NCBI GenBank assembly: GCA_900766745.1
Contig: CAAFWR010000067.1
Coordinates: 1 to 12,918, forward strand
Origin: Methanobacteriaceae archaeon
GTDB taxonomy: Archaea > Methanobacteriota > Methanobacteria > Methanobacteriales > Methanobacteriaceae
Direction of reading: 5' to 3'
DNA length: 12,918 nt
The notes beneath the pieces were generated by a model that was given only the letters and a program-made list of their open reading frames with translations, had not been told where the DNA came from and made no database searches. Made by a program: the position numbers and the translations under genes. Within the stretch, counting starts at the first letter, position 1. Each line of letters begins with the position of its first letter. Shown piece by piece: positions 5,526 to 12,918 of the stretch.

Positions 5526-8500
5526 TAAAATGGAAGTGTATCATAATATCCTAATAATGTATATGTTTTTGTATTCCAATTATTAATGACTCCAAATGAG
5601 TTTCTAGAACTGGTAGTATCTGCATTAACCCATTTTCCATTGATTTTAATTTGAACCCATACATGTCCAGTATATAAACCTGAACTAAAAGTACATTTAC
5701 CATGGACAAATCTAGAAGTTAAACCAACAGATTTAGCCATTGCAACTAATAATTGAGATTTATCACAACAATTACCAGATTTTGAAGATAAAGTCCCATC
5801 TGCACCTTTTTGAGTGTCATAATAAAATTGATATGTAATTTTATCTCTAACATAATTGAATAATGCAGTAGCTTTTTGAGTCTCTGTAGTCAAACCATTT
5901 GTTAATGATTTAGCCAATCCAGATACTGAATTAGAAGCCCCGCCAGCACTCCATTTAATAGCAACTGTAAGAGGCATTACTTTATTATCATTATAATAAC
6001 TTAAAATTCTTGAAAAAGAATCGATTAATTCATTATAATTAATTTTGCCAACTGCAGAAGAAGCATAATTAGGAGCCTGACCATTATTAACAATATATTG
6101 AGCAACCCTATTTGCTAATTCTAAATATTGACTTTTATCCAAAGTTGATGAAATAGAATCTCCGAAAGGATTTTCGGGTTTACTTACATCAATCAATTTT
6201 ATGCTTCCAGTATTGGATGAACCAAGATTTCCTATAGCTTTTGAAATTAGATATAAGAACTGTGGAGCAGATACCTGTTTATTTCCCACTGTAACAACCT
6301 CAGGAATTCTACCATTAGCTTCATAAAATGCTTTAACATTTTTAGCAGCAGCTAAAATTTCATTCAATGAAACAGTGTTAGAAGATTCAGAACCCCCTGC
6401 AGCACCAGAACCAGCTGTAGAAAATGTAACTGAGTTTGGTAACGCTTTATTAGTATTATAATAAGCAAGGATTCTTGAAAAAGAATCGATTAACTCATCA
6501 TGACTAATTCTACCAATGGCAGAAGAAGCATAATTAGGAGCCTGACCATTATTAACAATATATTGAGCAACCCTATTTGCTAATTCTAAATATTGGGCTT
6601 TATTTAAACTTGATGAAAGAGCATCACCAAATGATAATTGGCAATTATCAACTTTAATTAATTTAATATTTTGAGTGTTAGATGCACCAATATTTTCTAT
6701 TGCCACTGAAAGTAAGTATAAGAATTCTGATTTAGATATCTTTACTGTTCCTACAGTCACTTCAGAAGGAATTTTACCCTCCGCAGCAATCTTTTTAGCT
6801 GCCGCTTGTATATCACTTAATGAAAAAGTGTTTGATGTGCTGCCTGAGCCTGAAGGAACTGGAGCAGAAAATCCTTTTAAATAAACTTGTGAAGATAAAA
6901 GTTTTTCCTTACCAGTGACACCACAGAAATCACAGTCACAGAAAGAACAGGTTAATTCACCTTCAGGAGTATGTTTAGGATTATCTTGTAAAGTACCATA
7001 ATATCCACATTTTGGACAGTAATTGTACCAAGTAGCACTATATTTGATATATTGGTACTTGTCAGTAGCTACTGAAGGATACATTACTACAGATATTTTA
7101 TGATCATCAATAATATTAGTCACATAAACGTATGCAGGCATAGCACCAGTGGTTTTAACATAATTGATGATTTTAGCATATGAGTAAAGTAATGTATGAT
7201 ACTTCATGTTACCTACAGCAGTAGACATATAATCTGGAGCTTTTTTATTTGTTTCTATATAATTCACAATACTTCCTGCAGTAGAAGTAAAATCATTTTG
7301 CTTGAACTCTTTACGCATTGCGTCCCCACTTGGATTTGTAGGATTTGCAACGTTAATTATAGCGAATTCATTTTGATTTTTATTGGAAACATATAAAGAC
7401 ATTAAGTAAAGAAATTGTGGAACGCTACAAACTTTATTGGAAATTTTAATAGAGTTTGGTAAAGCACCATTTGCTTCCATATATTCCTTTAAATATTTAG
7501 CTCCGTCCTGAATTTCAGATCTTGTAAATTTTGTTCCAGTAACACCGCTATTAGACCCGTCATTAAGAGTTTTAAAGTCTAAGAAATTGGTAATACCATA
7601 TCTGAAAATCATGACACCTGCAGCAGAACCTTTAAGTCCTGCATTTGCATCAGCAGCAAGTTCTGAAACAGATAACTTAGCAGTATTGCTGTCTGACTTA
7701 TAAGATTGTATACCACACCAGATTTGTGCATCTTTACAATTGTCAACAAACCATTTTGTGGTTTCAGTAATCCAACTTGATGGCTGTCCATAATTACCTT
7801 TGTAAATCATTGGAACAATAACATCTAAATACTTTCCAAGAACTGAAATGTCTTGACCATAATAATAAGTATTGGCATTTTTTTCAGGCATAATTGCAGC
7901 AGACATGATAATGTTAGGATTTACTGCATGAACTGCTTCTGTACACATTTGAACAAAAGTGTTAATCGCAGTTACACCATTTGTATATTTATATGCAGTT
8001 CCTGGGAATCTAAGATAATCTAAATGAATTCCTGCTAAACCAGAGATACTTGCATATGATTTAGCTTCGTTAATTTTTTCATTGAATAATTGATAATTAA
8101 GATTACCATTAGATAAGACTGGTGATATGAATGAACCGTCATAGAATACTTCCATCCATATATGGACTTTTATTCCATAACTGTTAGCTTTTTGAATCCA
8201 ATCAGTAACAGCTTTTTTACCATGCAAATCAATAGCATAGCTATTGAGGAAAATGTTGTTAGTTCCTTGACTTGCGAGGCTTGCTAAATCTACATTAGGC
8301 ATGTCTCTTCCGAATAACCAGTAACCATATCCGTTACCAGCTGTAAGAACAGTCCTAATCTGACTAGAACCTTGACTAGCTTTATATTGGGAAGTGCCTT
8401 CAAATTTATATCCTATGGTGTATACACCAGGAGCTAAATTAATAAGCAATGAAGCTACACCTTCAGAATTGGTTACTTTAGTGTAACTTGCAGTCTTTAC

Positions 8501-10450
8501 AGTGAAAATCACTTTCTGATTCGGTAAAACGTTACCGTTTTCATCAGTTAATAATACTGTAAAGTAGCTTTGACCCTTAACATACTCTACTCCACCAAGA
8601 TATTTGATATTGGTATTTGAACTTGATATAACTTGGAGAGTAAAAGTCTTTGAGACTTCTTCAAAATCTGAACTTCCATTGAACTTACAAATTATATCGT
8701 ATGTTCCTTGAAGTAGATTTATCGGTAATGATGCCCAACCCTCAGCATTAGTAATGACAACATAATCCTTACCTTTTATTGAAAGTGTAATCTTTTGGTT
8801 AGGTAAAGGTATGTTATCTACGGAAAGCTTGACATAGAATTTTCCACCAGCATTATATACTACTGTGCTGGTATTAGTACTTAAATTCGGTTTGGTTGAA
8901 GAAAACACCCTTACATTAGATGTAGTGGTTTTCTTACTATACCCTGTTTCATTAACAGCATATGAAACAGCTACAGTATTGGTATTTGCAATAACCTTTA
9001 CGCTAGCCATTCCATTACTATCAGTAACAGCATTGTAATTAATACCATTGATGGTAAAGTATATTTTTAAATTTGATATAGGGTTACCGTTTACATCTTT
9101 AACAGTGCCACTAAATGAAGATCCGTTTTTAATTATTGTAGGACCTGCCTCAAAAATTACTTGTTTACCATGAAAAATATTAATTGTTGTAGTGTTTGAT
9201 GATGCTTTGTATACGCTAGTTCCTGCAAATTTAAAAGTAGCACTATAACTACCGTCTTCTAAAGTATTAGTAAATCTAACAATTCCATTGCTGTCACTAG
9301 TACCAGTATAAGTTTTACCTCCTACAGTTAAAGTAACTGCTAAATTAGGAACTGTATGACCTAAGCTATTATATATTGTAGCAGTGATTTTATCATTTGA
9401 TAAATCAGTGTCTGGCTTAATATATGTATTGAGCCCAGTTACTACCTTAATAGTATTGGTATACTTTAAACCGTCATTCTCATTCAAAGTAACAATACTG
9501 TATGTGCCTGCCCTTAAGTTAATAGGCAAAGTAGCGATACCCTGATTATTAGTAATCATAGTATAAGTCTTACCTGGAATAGTGAAACTTACTTTAGTAC
9601 CTACAGAGGGACTGCCTGCTCCATTAACTACCTTAACTGAAAATTGCTGATTATCTAAATATCCTTTAGTAAAATCGCTTGTTGTTAATGTAGATAATAC
9701 TTTAATTGAGTTAGTGCAGGAAGTGCCATCCAGCAAGTTCTTTGCAATAATAGTATAAGCTCCAGGACTTAAATTAATAGTCAAACTAGCTACACCATTA
9801 CTGTTAGTAGTTGCATAGTATGTTTTACCCTTAACAGTGAAACTAACATCTGCACCTGCTAATGGTTTATCTTTCCCCATTACAGTAACTGAATATTGGG
9901 TTCCGTTCCTGTAGTATTTAACAAGATCGTCGCCAACTACTGAGGGAATGACTTTTAAAGTAGCTACATCGCTAGAAGAGTCGTATAATGGATTGCCATT
10001 AAAAATTACGTTAATGGTATATGTTCCAACCCTTAAATTAATAGGCAATGAGGCTACCCCATCAGCATTAGTTTTCAATGTATATGCCTTAACACCTTTA
10101 ATGTCGAAAGTTACATCCTGATTTGCAATACCATTGCCATTGGAATCAGTTAACTTAGCTTCAAAATTTGTGCCATTCTTGTGATATTTTACAACATCCG
10201 GTGCATCAACATGTGTTGACTTATTTGAGCTTACCGCAGAATAGGCAGAAATTTTTTCAGTGTTATTCATATCTTTTTCGTTGTTAACAACTGAAGTATC
10301 TGATGCTTCCGATAAAAGATTAACATCTGCATCTTGTGAAATAAGTTCTGCATTGTAATCTAAACTTTCATTATCCATTGCATTAATAGCTGAAATTGAA
10401 CTAAAAATCATTGCAACTATTATGAAAATGAATAAGAGTCGTCTCGTCAA
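5525..10450 (-). CDS. Giant secreted adhesin-like protein: Ig repeats, GH-like barrel, pseudomurein-binding repeats, Pei-type cysteine peptidase
   Basis: 1641 residues. A signal peptide (MTRRLLFIFIIVAMIFSS..., cleavage near 24) is followed by an acidic/Asn/Ser spacer (25-80). Residues 81-705 hold seven Ig-like repeats of 85-90 residues with the core GVASLPINL..GTYTI. Residues 706-960 form a TIM-barrel glycoside-hydrolase-like domain with HIWMEVF, GIHLDYLRFPG (D811) and DVIVPMIYKG. Residues 974-1500 contain six pseudomurein-binding-type repeats (QFLYL..., LIDSFSRIL...) in three pairs. A six-cysteine ribbon (C1145, C1148, C1168, C1171, C1173, C1176) separates pairs 1 and 2. Residues 1508-1641 are a transglutaminase-fold domain with the triad C1561 (GNCCDK), H1596 (GHVWV) and D1611 (NADTT), resembling the C71 pseudomurein endoisopeptidases. 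There is no sortase motif or C-terminal anchor, so wall attachment is probably through the repeats. The likely role is wall remodelling, separation or attack on other cells. The TTG start is supported by AGGAGGT (10459-10465). Confidence 0.92.
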   Translation of the reverse strand: MTRRLLFIFIIVAMIFSSISAINAMDNESLDYNAELISQDADVNLLSEASDTSVVNNEKDMNNTEKISAYSAVSSNKSTHVDAPDVVKYHKNGTNFEAKLTDSNGNGIANQDVTFDIKGVKAYTLKTNADGVASLPINLRVGTYTINVIFNGNPLYDSSSDVATLKVIPSVVGDDLVKYYRNGTQYSVTVMGKDKPLAGADVSFTVKGKTYYATTNSNGVASLTINLSPGAYTIIAKNLLDGTSCTNSIKVLSTLTTSDFTKGYLDNQQFSVKVVNGAGSPSVGTKVSFTIPGKTYTMITNNQGIATLPINLRAGTYSIVTLNENDGLKYTNTIKVVTGLNTYIKPDTDLSNDKITATIYNSLGHTVPNLAVTLTVGGKTYTGTSDSNGIVRFTNTLEDGSYSATFKFAGTSVYKASSNTTTINIFHGKQVIFEAGPTIIKNGSSFSGTVKDVNGNPISNLKIYFTINGINYNAVTDSNGMASVKVIANTNTVAVSYAVNETGYSKKTTTSNVRVFSSTKPNLSTNTSTVVYNAGGKFYVKLSVDNIPLPNQKITLSIKGKDYVVITNAEGWASLPINLLQGTYDIICKFNGSSDFEEVSKTFTLQVISSSNTNIKYLGGVEYVKGQSYFTVLLTDENGNVLPNQKVIFTVKTASYTKVTNSEGVASLLINLAPGVYTIGYKFEGTSQYKASQGSSQIRTVLTAGNGYGYWLFGRDMPNVDLASLASQGTNNIFLNSYAIDLHGKKAVTDWIQKANSYGIKVHIWMEVFYDGSFISPVLSNGNLNYQLFNEKINEAKSYASISGLAGIHLDYLRFPGTAYKYTNGVTAINTFVQMCTEAVHAVNPNIIMSAAIMPEKNANTYYYGQDISVLGKYLDVIVPMIYKGNYGQPSSWITETTKWFVDNCKDAQIWCGIQSYKSDSNTAKLSVSELAADANAGLKGSAAGVMIFRYGITNFLDFKTLNDGSNSGVTGTKFTRSEIQDGAKYLKEYMEANGALPNSIKISNKVCSVPQFLYLMSLYVSNKNQNEFAIINVANPTNPSGDAMRKEFKQNDFTSTAGSIVNYIETNKKAPDYMSTAVGNMKYHTLLYSYAKIINYVKTTGAMPAYVYVTNIIDDHKISVVMYPSVATDKYQYIKYSATWYNYCPKCGYYGTLQDNPKHTPEGELTCSFCDCDFCGVTGKEKLLSSQVYLKGFSAPVPSGSGSTSNTFSLSDIQAAAKKIAAEGKIPSEVTVGTVKISKSEFLYLLSVAIENIGASNTQNIKLIKVDNCQLSFGDALSSSLNKAQYLELANRVAQYIVNNGQAPNYASSAIGRISHDELIDSFSRILAYYNTNKALPNSVTFSTAGSGAAGGSESSNTVSLNEILAAAKNVKAFYEANGRIPEVVTVGNKQVSAPQFLYLISKAIGNLGSSNTGSIKLIDVSKPENPFGDSISSTLDKSQYLELANRVAQYIVNNGQAPNYASSAVGKINYNELIDSFSRILSYYNDNKVMPLTVAIKWSAGGASNSVSGLAKSLTNGLTTETQKATALFNYVRDKITYQFYYDTQKGADGTLSSKSGNCCDKSQLLVAMAKSVGLTSRFVHGKCTFSSGLYTGHVWVQIKINGKWVNADTTSSRNSFGVINNWNTKTYTLLGYYDTLPF
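6054..6130 (-). repeat. 77-bp exact direct repeat, copy 1
   Basis: This segment is identical to 6519-6595, in the same orientation and frame, 465 bp (155 codons) away. It encodes the segment around LELANRVAQYIVNN of the third pseudomurein-binding pair. A further 23-bp exact match (6006-6028 and 6471-6493) keeps the same 465-bp offset, so the two units come from one tandem duplication. Confidence 0.9.
6519..6595 (-). repeat. 77-bp exact direct repeat, copy 2
   Basis: Partner of 6054-6130, lying in the second pseudomurein-binding pair. Flanking sequence is clearly diverged, while these 77 bases are unchanged. This suggests recent gene conversion or selection on this segment. Confidence 0.9.
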
Positions 10451-10547
10451 AATTATTTACCTCCTATACTTTAATTCTAACAACCATGAATACTTGGTAC
10501 CAGTAAATCAGAAGCAGTAAGGAAAAAAATATACTAAAAATCTGACA

Positions 10548-10560
10548 ACAATAGATACCA
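10548..10560 (+). repeat. Inverted repeat, left arm, in the adhesin leader
   Basis: ACAATAGATACCA matches the reverse complement of 10616-10628 (ACAATAGGTACTA) at 11 of 13 positions. The arms are 55 bases apart and the TATA box lies between them. Confidence 0.5.
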
Positions 10561-10595
10561 TAATATCCATACATTATTATTTTACATGATATTAT

Positions 10596-10603
10596 TATAT
10601 AAA
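10596..10603 (-). promoter_or_regulatory. TATA box of the giant adhesin-like gene
   Basis: The minus strand reads TTTATATA, preceded by the purine-rich AATAGG as a plausible BRE. It is the best TATA match in this intergenic region. It implies initiation near 10572 and an unusually long leader of about 120 bases, compared with about 15-25 for the other genes here. Confidence 0.55.
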
Positions 10604-10615
10604 CCTATTTATTTA

Positions 10616-10628
10616 TAGTACCTATTGT
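10616..10628 (-). repeat. Inverted repeat, right arm, upstream of the adhesin TATA box
   Basis: Partner of 10548-10560. The match continues outward as TCTG on both sides with a 3-base length difference. Confidence 0.5.
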
Positions 10629-10902
10629 CAGAGCTCCAATTCTTTATATGGCTATTGAAAATGCTTCAAATATTTTAAAAATAATTAAAGATTAATAAAA
10701 TAAGTCATTACTTAATATATAATGCTATTTTTAAAGATTAAAACAATAATTAATCTCTTTTAAAAAACTTGATAATATGACCTTATTTAATCAAAAAACA
10801 TTGTAAATTATTAAATAAAAGAAAAAATAACCTTAAAAATAATAGTTAAAATAAAAATATGCGTGTTTTATTGAGTACTTGATTAAAATAGCTATCAAAA
10901 TC

Positions 10903-10944
10903 AAAAAAAGAAATGTTATTAAAACCATCATCAAATGACGATGG
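10903..10944 (-). terminator. Hairpin plus U-tract terminator of the partial surface-protein gene
   Basis: Just after the stop codon at 10964, the minus-strand RNA can form an 8-bp stem CCAUCGUC / GAUGAUGG with the loop AUUU (10925-10944). UUUU and, 15 bases further, U7 (10903-10909) follow. One pair is G-U on the minus strand but would be an A-C mismatch on the plus strand, so the structure favours minus-strand transcription. Confidence 0.7.
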
Positions 10945-10963
10945 AATTAATATTCAATAAATT

Positions 10964-12896
10964 TTAAAATAATGTTTTAAAGTTAATCATGTTAGAAAAA
11001 CCATAACAGAATACACTAACACCATATGCCCCAGCATTTACAGCCATTTTGGCATCAGAATATAATTCTGCAGCAGGAATTGGTACTTTCAATGCGTCAG
11101 CCCTATACCCTAATAATGAAGCCCAAACAGGCACGCTACTACGTTCTATAGAATATTTAATGTAATAAGACATTAAACTGTGACTAGCTCCAGGAATTGA
11201 AGACTTGTAAACAAGCTGTATGATAACATCAACATACTTTGAAATTCCAGTAACATCTTGGCCATACAGGTATATACTATTACCAGCTCTTCCTAAATTT
11301 GCGAATGAAATAATTAGGTTGGGATTTATGCTCTTAGCTGTATGGGAATAATCTTTTACAAAGTTAGTAATTACAGATGCTGCATTTGGATATTTATTTG
11401 CATCTCCACTAAATCTAACAAAATCAAGACTGATTCCAGCTATTCCTGGCAATGCAGCAAAGTATTTAGATTCAGCAAGAACTTGATTCATTAGTTTGTA
11501 ATTTGGAGTTCCATCTGATAGAATAGGAGGATATACTACTTCTCCCTTAAATACTGAAACCCAAATATGAATATTTATTCCATAAGAATTGGCTTTTTGA
11601 ACCCAGTTAAGAAATACATCCTCACCATATCTGTCAACATTAGCTGAACGAACTATTAAATCAGTAACCCCACTATTTTTAAGAGCTACAAAATCTACAG
11701 GTGTCAAAAATATATCAATAAGATAAAAGTTATGTCTATCATATAATTTGGAGACTATATTGATTTTTTTAGATCCTGAAGAAGCTGAAAGGTAAGAATT
11801 ACCTTCAAAGCTGTAGCTTATAGACCATGATCCACTGCTTAAACCAATAGGTAAACTAGCTACACCATCTTCATTTGTCTTTTGGTAATAAACCTTGTTA
11901 TTGATTATAAATTTAATGGTTTGATCAGCAATAGGAATATTGTTTGAACCAGTTATCCTTACAGGGAAAGATTTACTGTCTTCCTTAAATAAAGTTGTAC
12001 TTCCAGCATATTGGAGTTTAGTTCCAATCTTATCTACTACATTAATAGTAAATGTTTTTGAAGACTTGACAACTCCAGAGTAAGTACAAACTACATTGTA
12101 TTTACCCGGATTTAATCCAGTAATAGTTAATTTAGCTACACCGTTTTTATCAGTAACAACATTATAGACTTTACCATTAAGTGTTATGCTTACTGGCTGA
12201 TTTGAAAGCAGAATGTCTCCTATAGAAAGTTTAACAGTAAACTGTTGATTGTTAACATAAGTTAAAGCACTGCTTGAAAATACTGCATTAGATGAAGTTA
12301 TCACTTTCAAATCTGCAGATACTTTTGCCTGAGCGTAATTTGTTTGACTAACTGTATACTGAATAGGAGTATTCTGTGGCCATAAGTTGATTTTCAAACT
12401 AGCTACACCATTACTATTGGTAACTACATTGTATTTAACACCTTTAACAGTAAAGTATCCTTTTATATTAGGTAATGGTTTTCCTTGAGCATCTTTGACG
12501 GTAACTGAATAATAGTCGCCTCTATTTACTACATCTGTACCTGCTTCCACAGTTACTGGTTTGCCTTCTAAAACAGTGATCTTAGTATCTAAATAAGTTC
12601 CTGTAAAATAATCATCATGGCGATCATCACAGTATATAAAGGTGGCATCGTAAACTCCAGGCTTAAGATCTGGATTGAAGCTAGCTACACCTTTAGGACC
12701 TGTGGTTACAGTGTAAGCTTTTCCATCAACAACAAAATTGACAACAGAATGTATTCCATGATTTAACCTATTATATAAAACTACTTTAATAGGTTCGCCT
12801 GAATTTTCTGTTATTTCACCGTTAATAAGTTTAATATGGCTTTCAAAAGATGGGCTGATCTGAATAGTGTTAGTACGGGATTCTTGAAGTTTTGAT
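10964..12896 (-). CDS. Adhesin-like surface protein, 5'-truncated paralogue: Ig repeats plus GH-like barrel
   Basis: The C-terminal 643 residues of a larger secreted protein are present. The frame stays open to the contig edge, so the internal GTG at 12550 is not a real start. It lies at the end of one Ig-like repeat, and the 115 residues before it continue the repeat pattern (NFVVDGKAYTVTTGPKGVASF). About four Ig-like repeats are followed by a TIM-barrel glycoside-hydrolase-like domain related to that of the downstream gene, with HIWVSVF, GISLDFVRFSG and DVIIQLVYKS. The protein ends in NFKTLF immediately after the barrel, where the paralogue continues into pseudomurein-binding repeats and a peptidase. 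Several polar residues of the paralogue's barrel are replaced (E to S in HIWMEVF, H to S in GIHLDY), so catalysis is doubtful. Signal peptide and anchor, if any, lie outside the window. Confidence 0.88.
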
Positions 12897-12918
12897 AGAT
12901 CGGAAGAGCGTCGTGTAG
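12897..12918. other. Illumina TruSeq adapter sequence, assembly artefact
   Basis: The final 22 bases begin AGATCGGAAGAGC and continue as the TruSeq universal adapter, as I know it. The reverse complement contains ACACGACGCTCTTCCGATCT. It lies exactly at the contig end, as expected from untrimmed reads, and adds seven false codons to the open frame of the surface protein. Confidence 0.96.

Larger units (their letters stand above)
10451..10963. other. 513-bp intergenic region between the two surface-protein genes
   Basis: No convincing gene lies here. It contains, from low to high coordinates, the ribosome binding site AGGAGGT (10459-10465), a leader of about 120 bases, a TATA box (10596-10603) with flanking inverted-repeat arms (10548-10560 and 10616-10628), and a very AT-rich stretch (10640-10900) with no feature I can support. 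It ends with the terminator of the upstream paralogue (10903-10944). The leader contains a 20-codon hydrophobic open frame (ATG at 10570, stop near 10510) with no ribosome binding site. Confidence 0.7.

Noticed and set aside
5525..5620. Sortase-type or transmembrane anchor at the C-terminus of the giant protein
   Set aside because: The last residues (TYTLLGYYDTLPF) belong to the peptidase fold. There is no LPXTG-like motif and no hydrophobic helix followed by basic residues.
7609..7791. Minus-strand 60-codon open frame inside the giant surface gene
   Set aside because: It lies in another frame within the barrel coding region, which is clearly coding in the main frame. There is no family resemblance.
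8340..10210. Repetitive DNA that might be a CRISPR array or satellite
   Set aside because: The periodicity of about 85-90 codons is the protein-level Ig-repeat pattern in an intact frame. There are no short identical repeats with unique spacers.
10648..10695. Plus-strand 15-codon frame (MAIENASNILKIIKD)
   Set aside because: Too short, no ribosome binding site, and expected by chance in AT-rich DNA.
12548..12550. GTG as start codon of the second surface protein
   Set aside because: The frame is open upstream and encodes a further Ig-like repeat. There is no ribosome binding site or signal peptide at this position.

Overview
This window looks like a contig end from a pseudomurein-walled methanogenic archaeon of the order Methanobacteriales, most likely Methanobrevibacter. 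The DNA is very AT-rich. It encodes an HMf-type archaeal histone and an archaeal tRNA-intron endonuclease. Upstream of several genes there are archaeal TATA boxes (TTTATATA type) and GGTG(A) ribosome binding sites. The large surface protein carries pseudomurein-binding-type repeats, which are known only from this order and its viruses. The species cannot be fixed from the sequence alone. All eight genes lie on the minus strand, so transcription runs from high to low coordinates.

Region 1 (about 1-3430) is a conserved information-processing and housekeeping block. In transcription order it holds tRNA-splicing endonuclease (endA), tryptophanyl-tRNA synthetase (trpS, best start a TTG at 2810), threonine synthase (thrC, best start the ATG at 1636) and an archaeal histone. 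As I recall, Methanothermobacter thermautotrophicus has a similar neighbourhood around its HMtB histone gene, which would make this block ancestral. Poly-T or hairpin terminators follow thrC and the histone gene. trpS and thrC have no clear terminator between them.

Region 2 (about 3430-5400) holds an unrecognised 268-residue protein with a symmetric CxHx4HxC motif and a DtxR/IdeR-family metal-dependent repressor. The repressor has all six classical metal ligands and a FeoA-like C-terminal domain. A DtxR-box-like dyad lies immediately upstream of its TATA box, suggesting autoregulation.

Region 3 (about 5400-12896) is accessory cell-surface DNA with two paralogous giant secreted proteins. The complete one (1641 residues, TTG start, signal peptide) has seven Ig-like repeats, a TIM-barrel glycoside-hydrolase-like domain and six pseudomurein-binding-type repeats interrupted by a six-cysteine zinc-ribbon-like module. 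It ends in a transglutaminase-fold cysteine peptidase domain with a visible Cys-His-Asp triad, like the pseudomurein endoisopeptidases PeiW/PeiP. Its layout suggests a wall-bound enzyme able to attack both glycan and peptide. The second paralogue, partial at its 5' end, has Ig-like repeats and the barrel but stops right after it, and its barrel has lost several polar residues. The complete gene also has a long leader, imperfect inverted repeats around its TATA box, an internal 77-bp exact direct repeat and a cluster of three hairpins at its 3' end.

The last 22 bases (12897-12918) match the Illumina TruSeq adapter. They are an assembly artefact and not genomic sequence.
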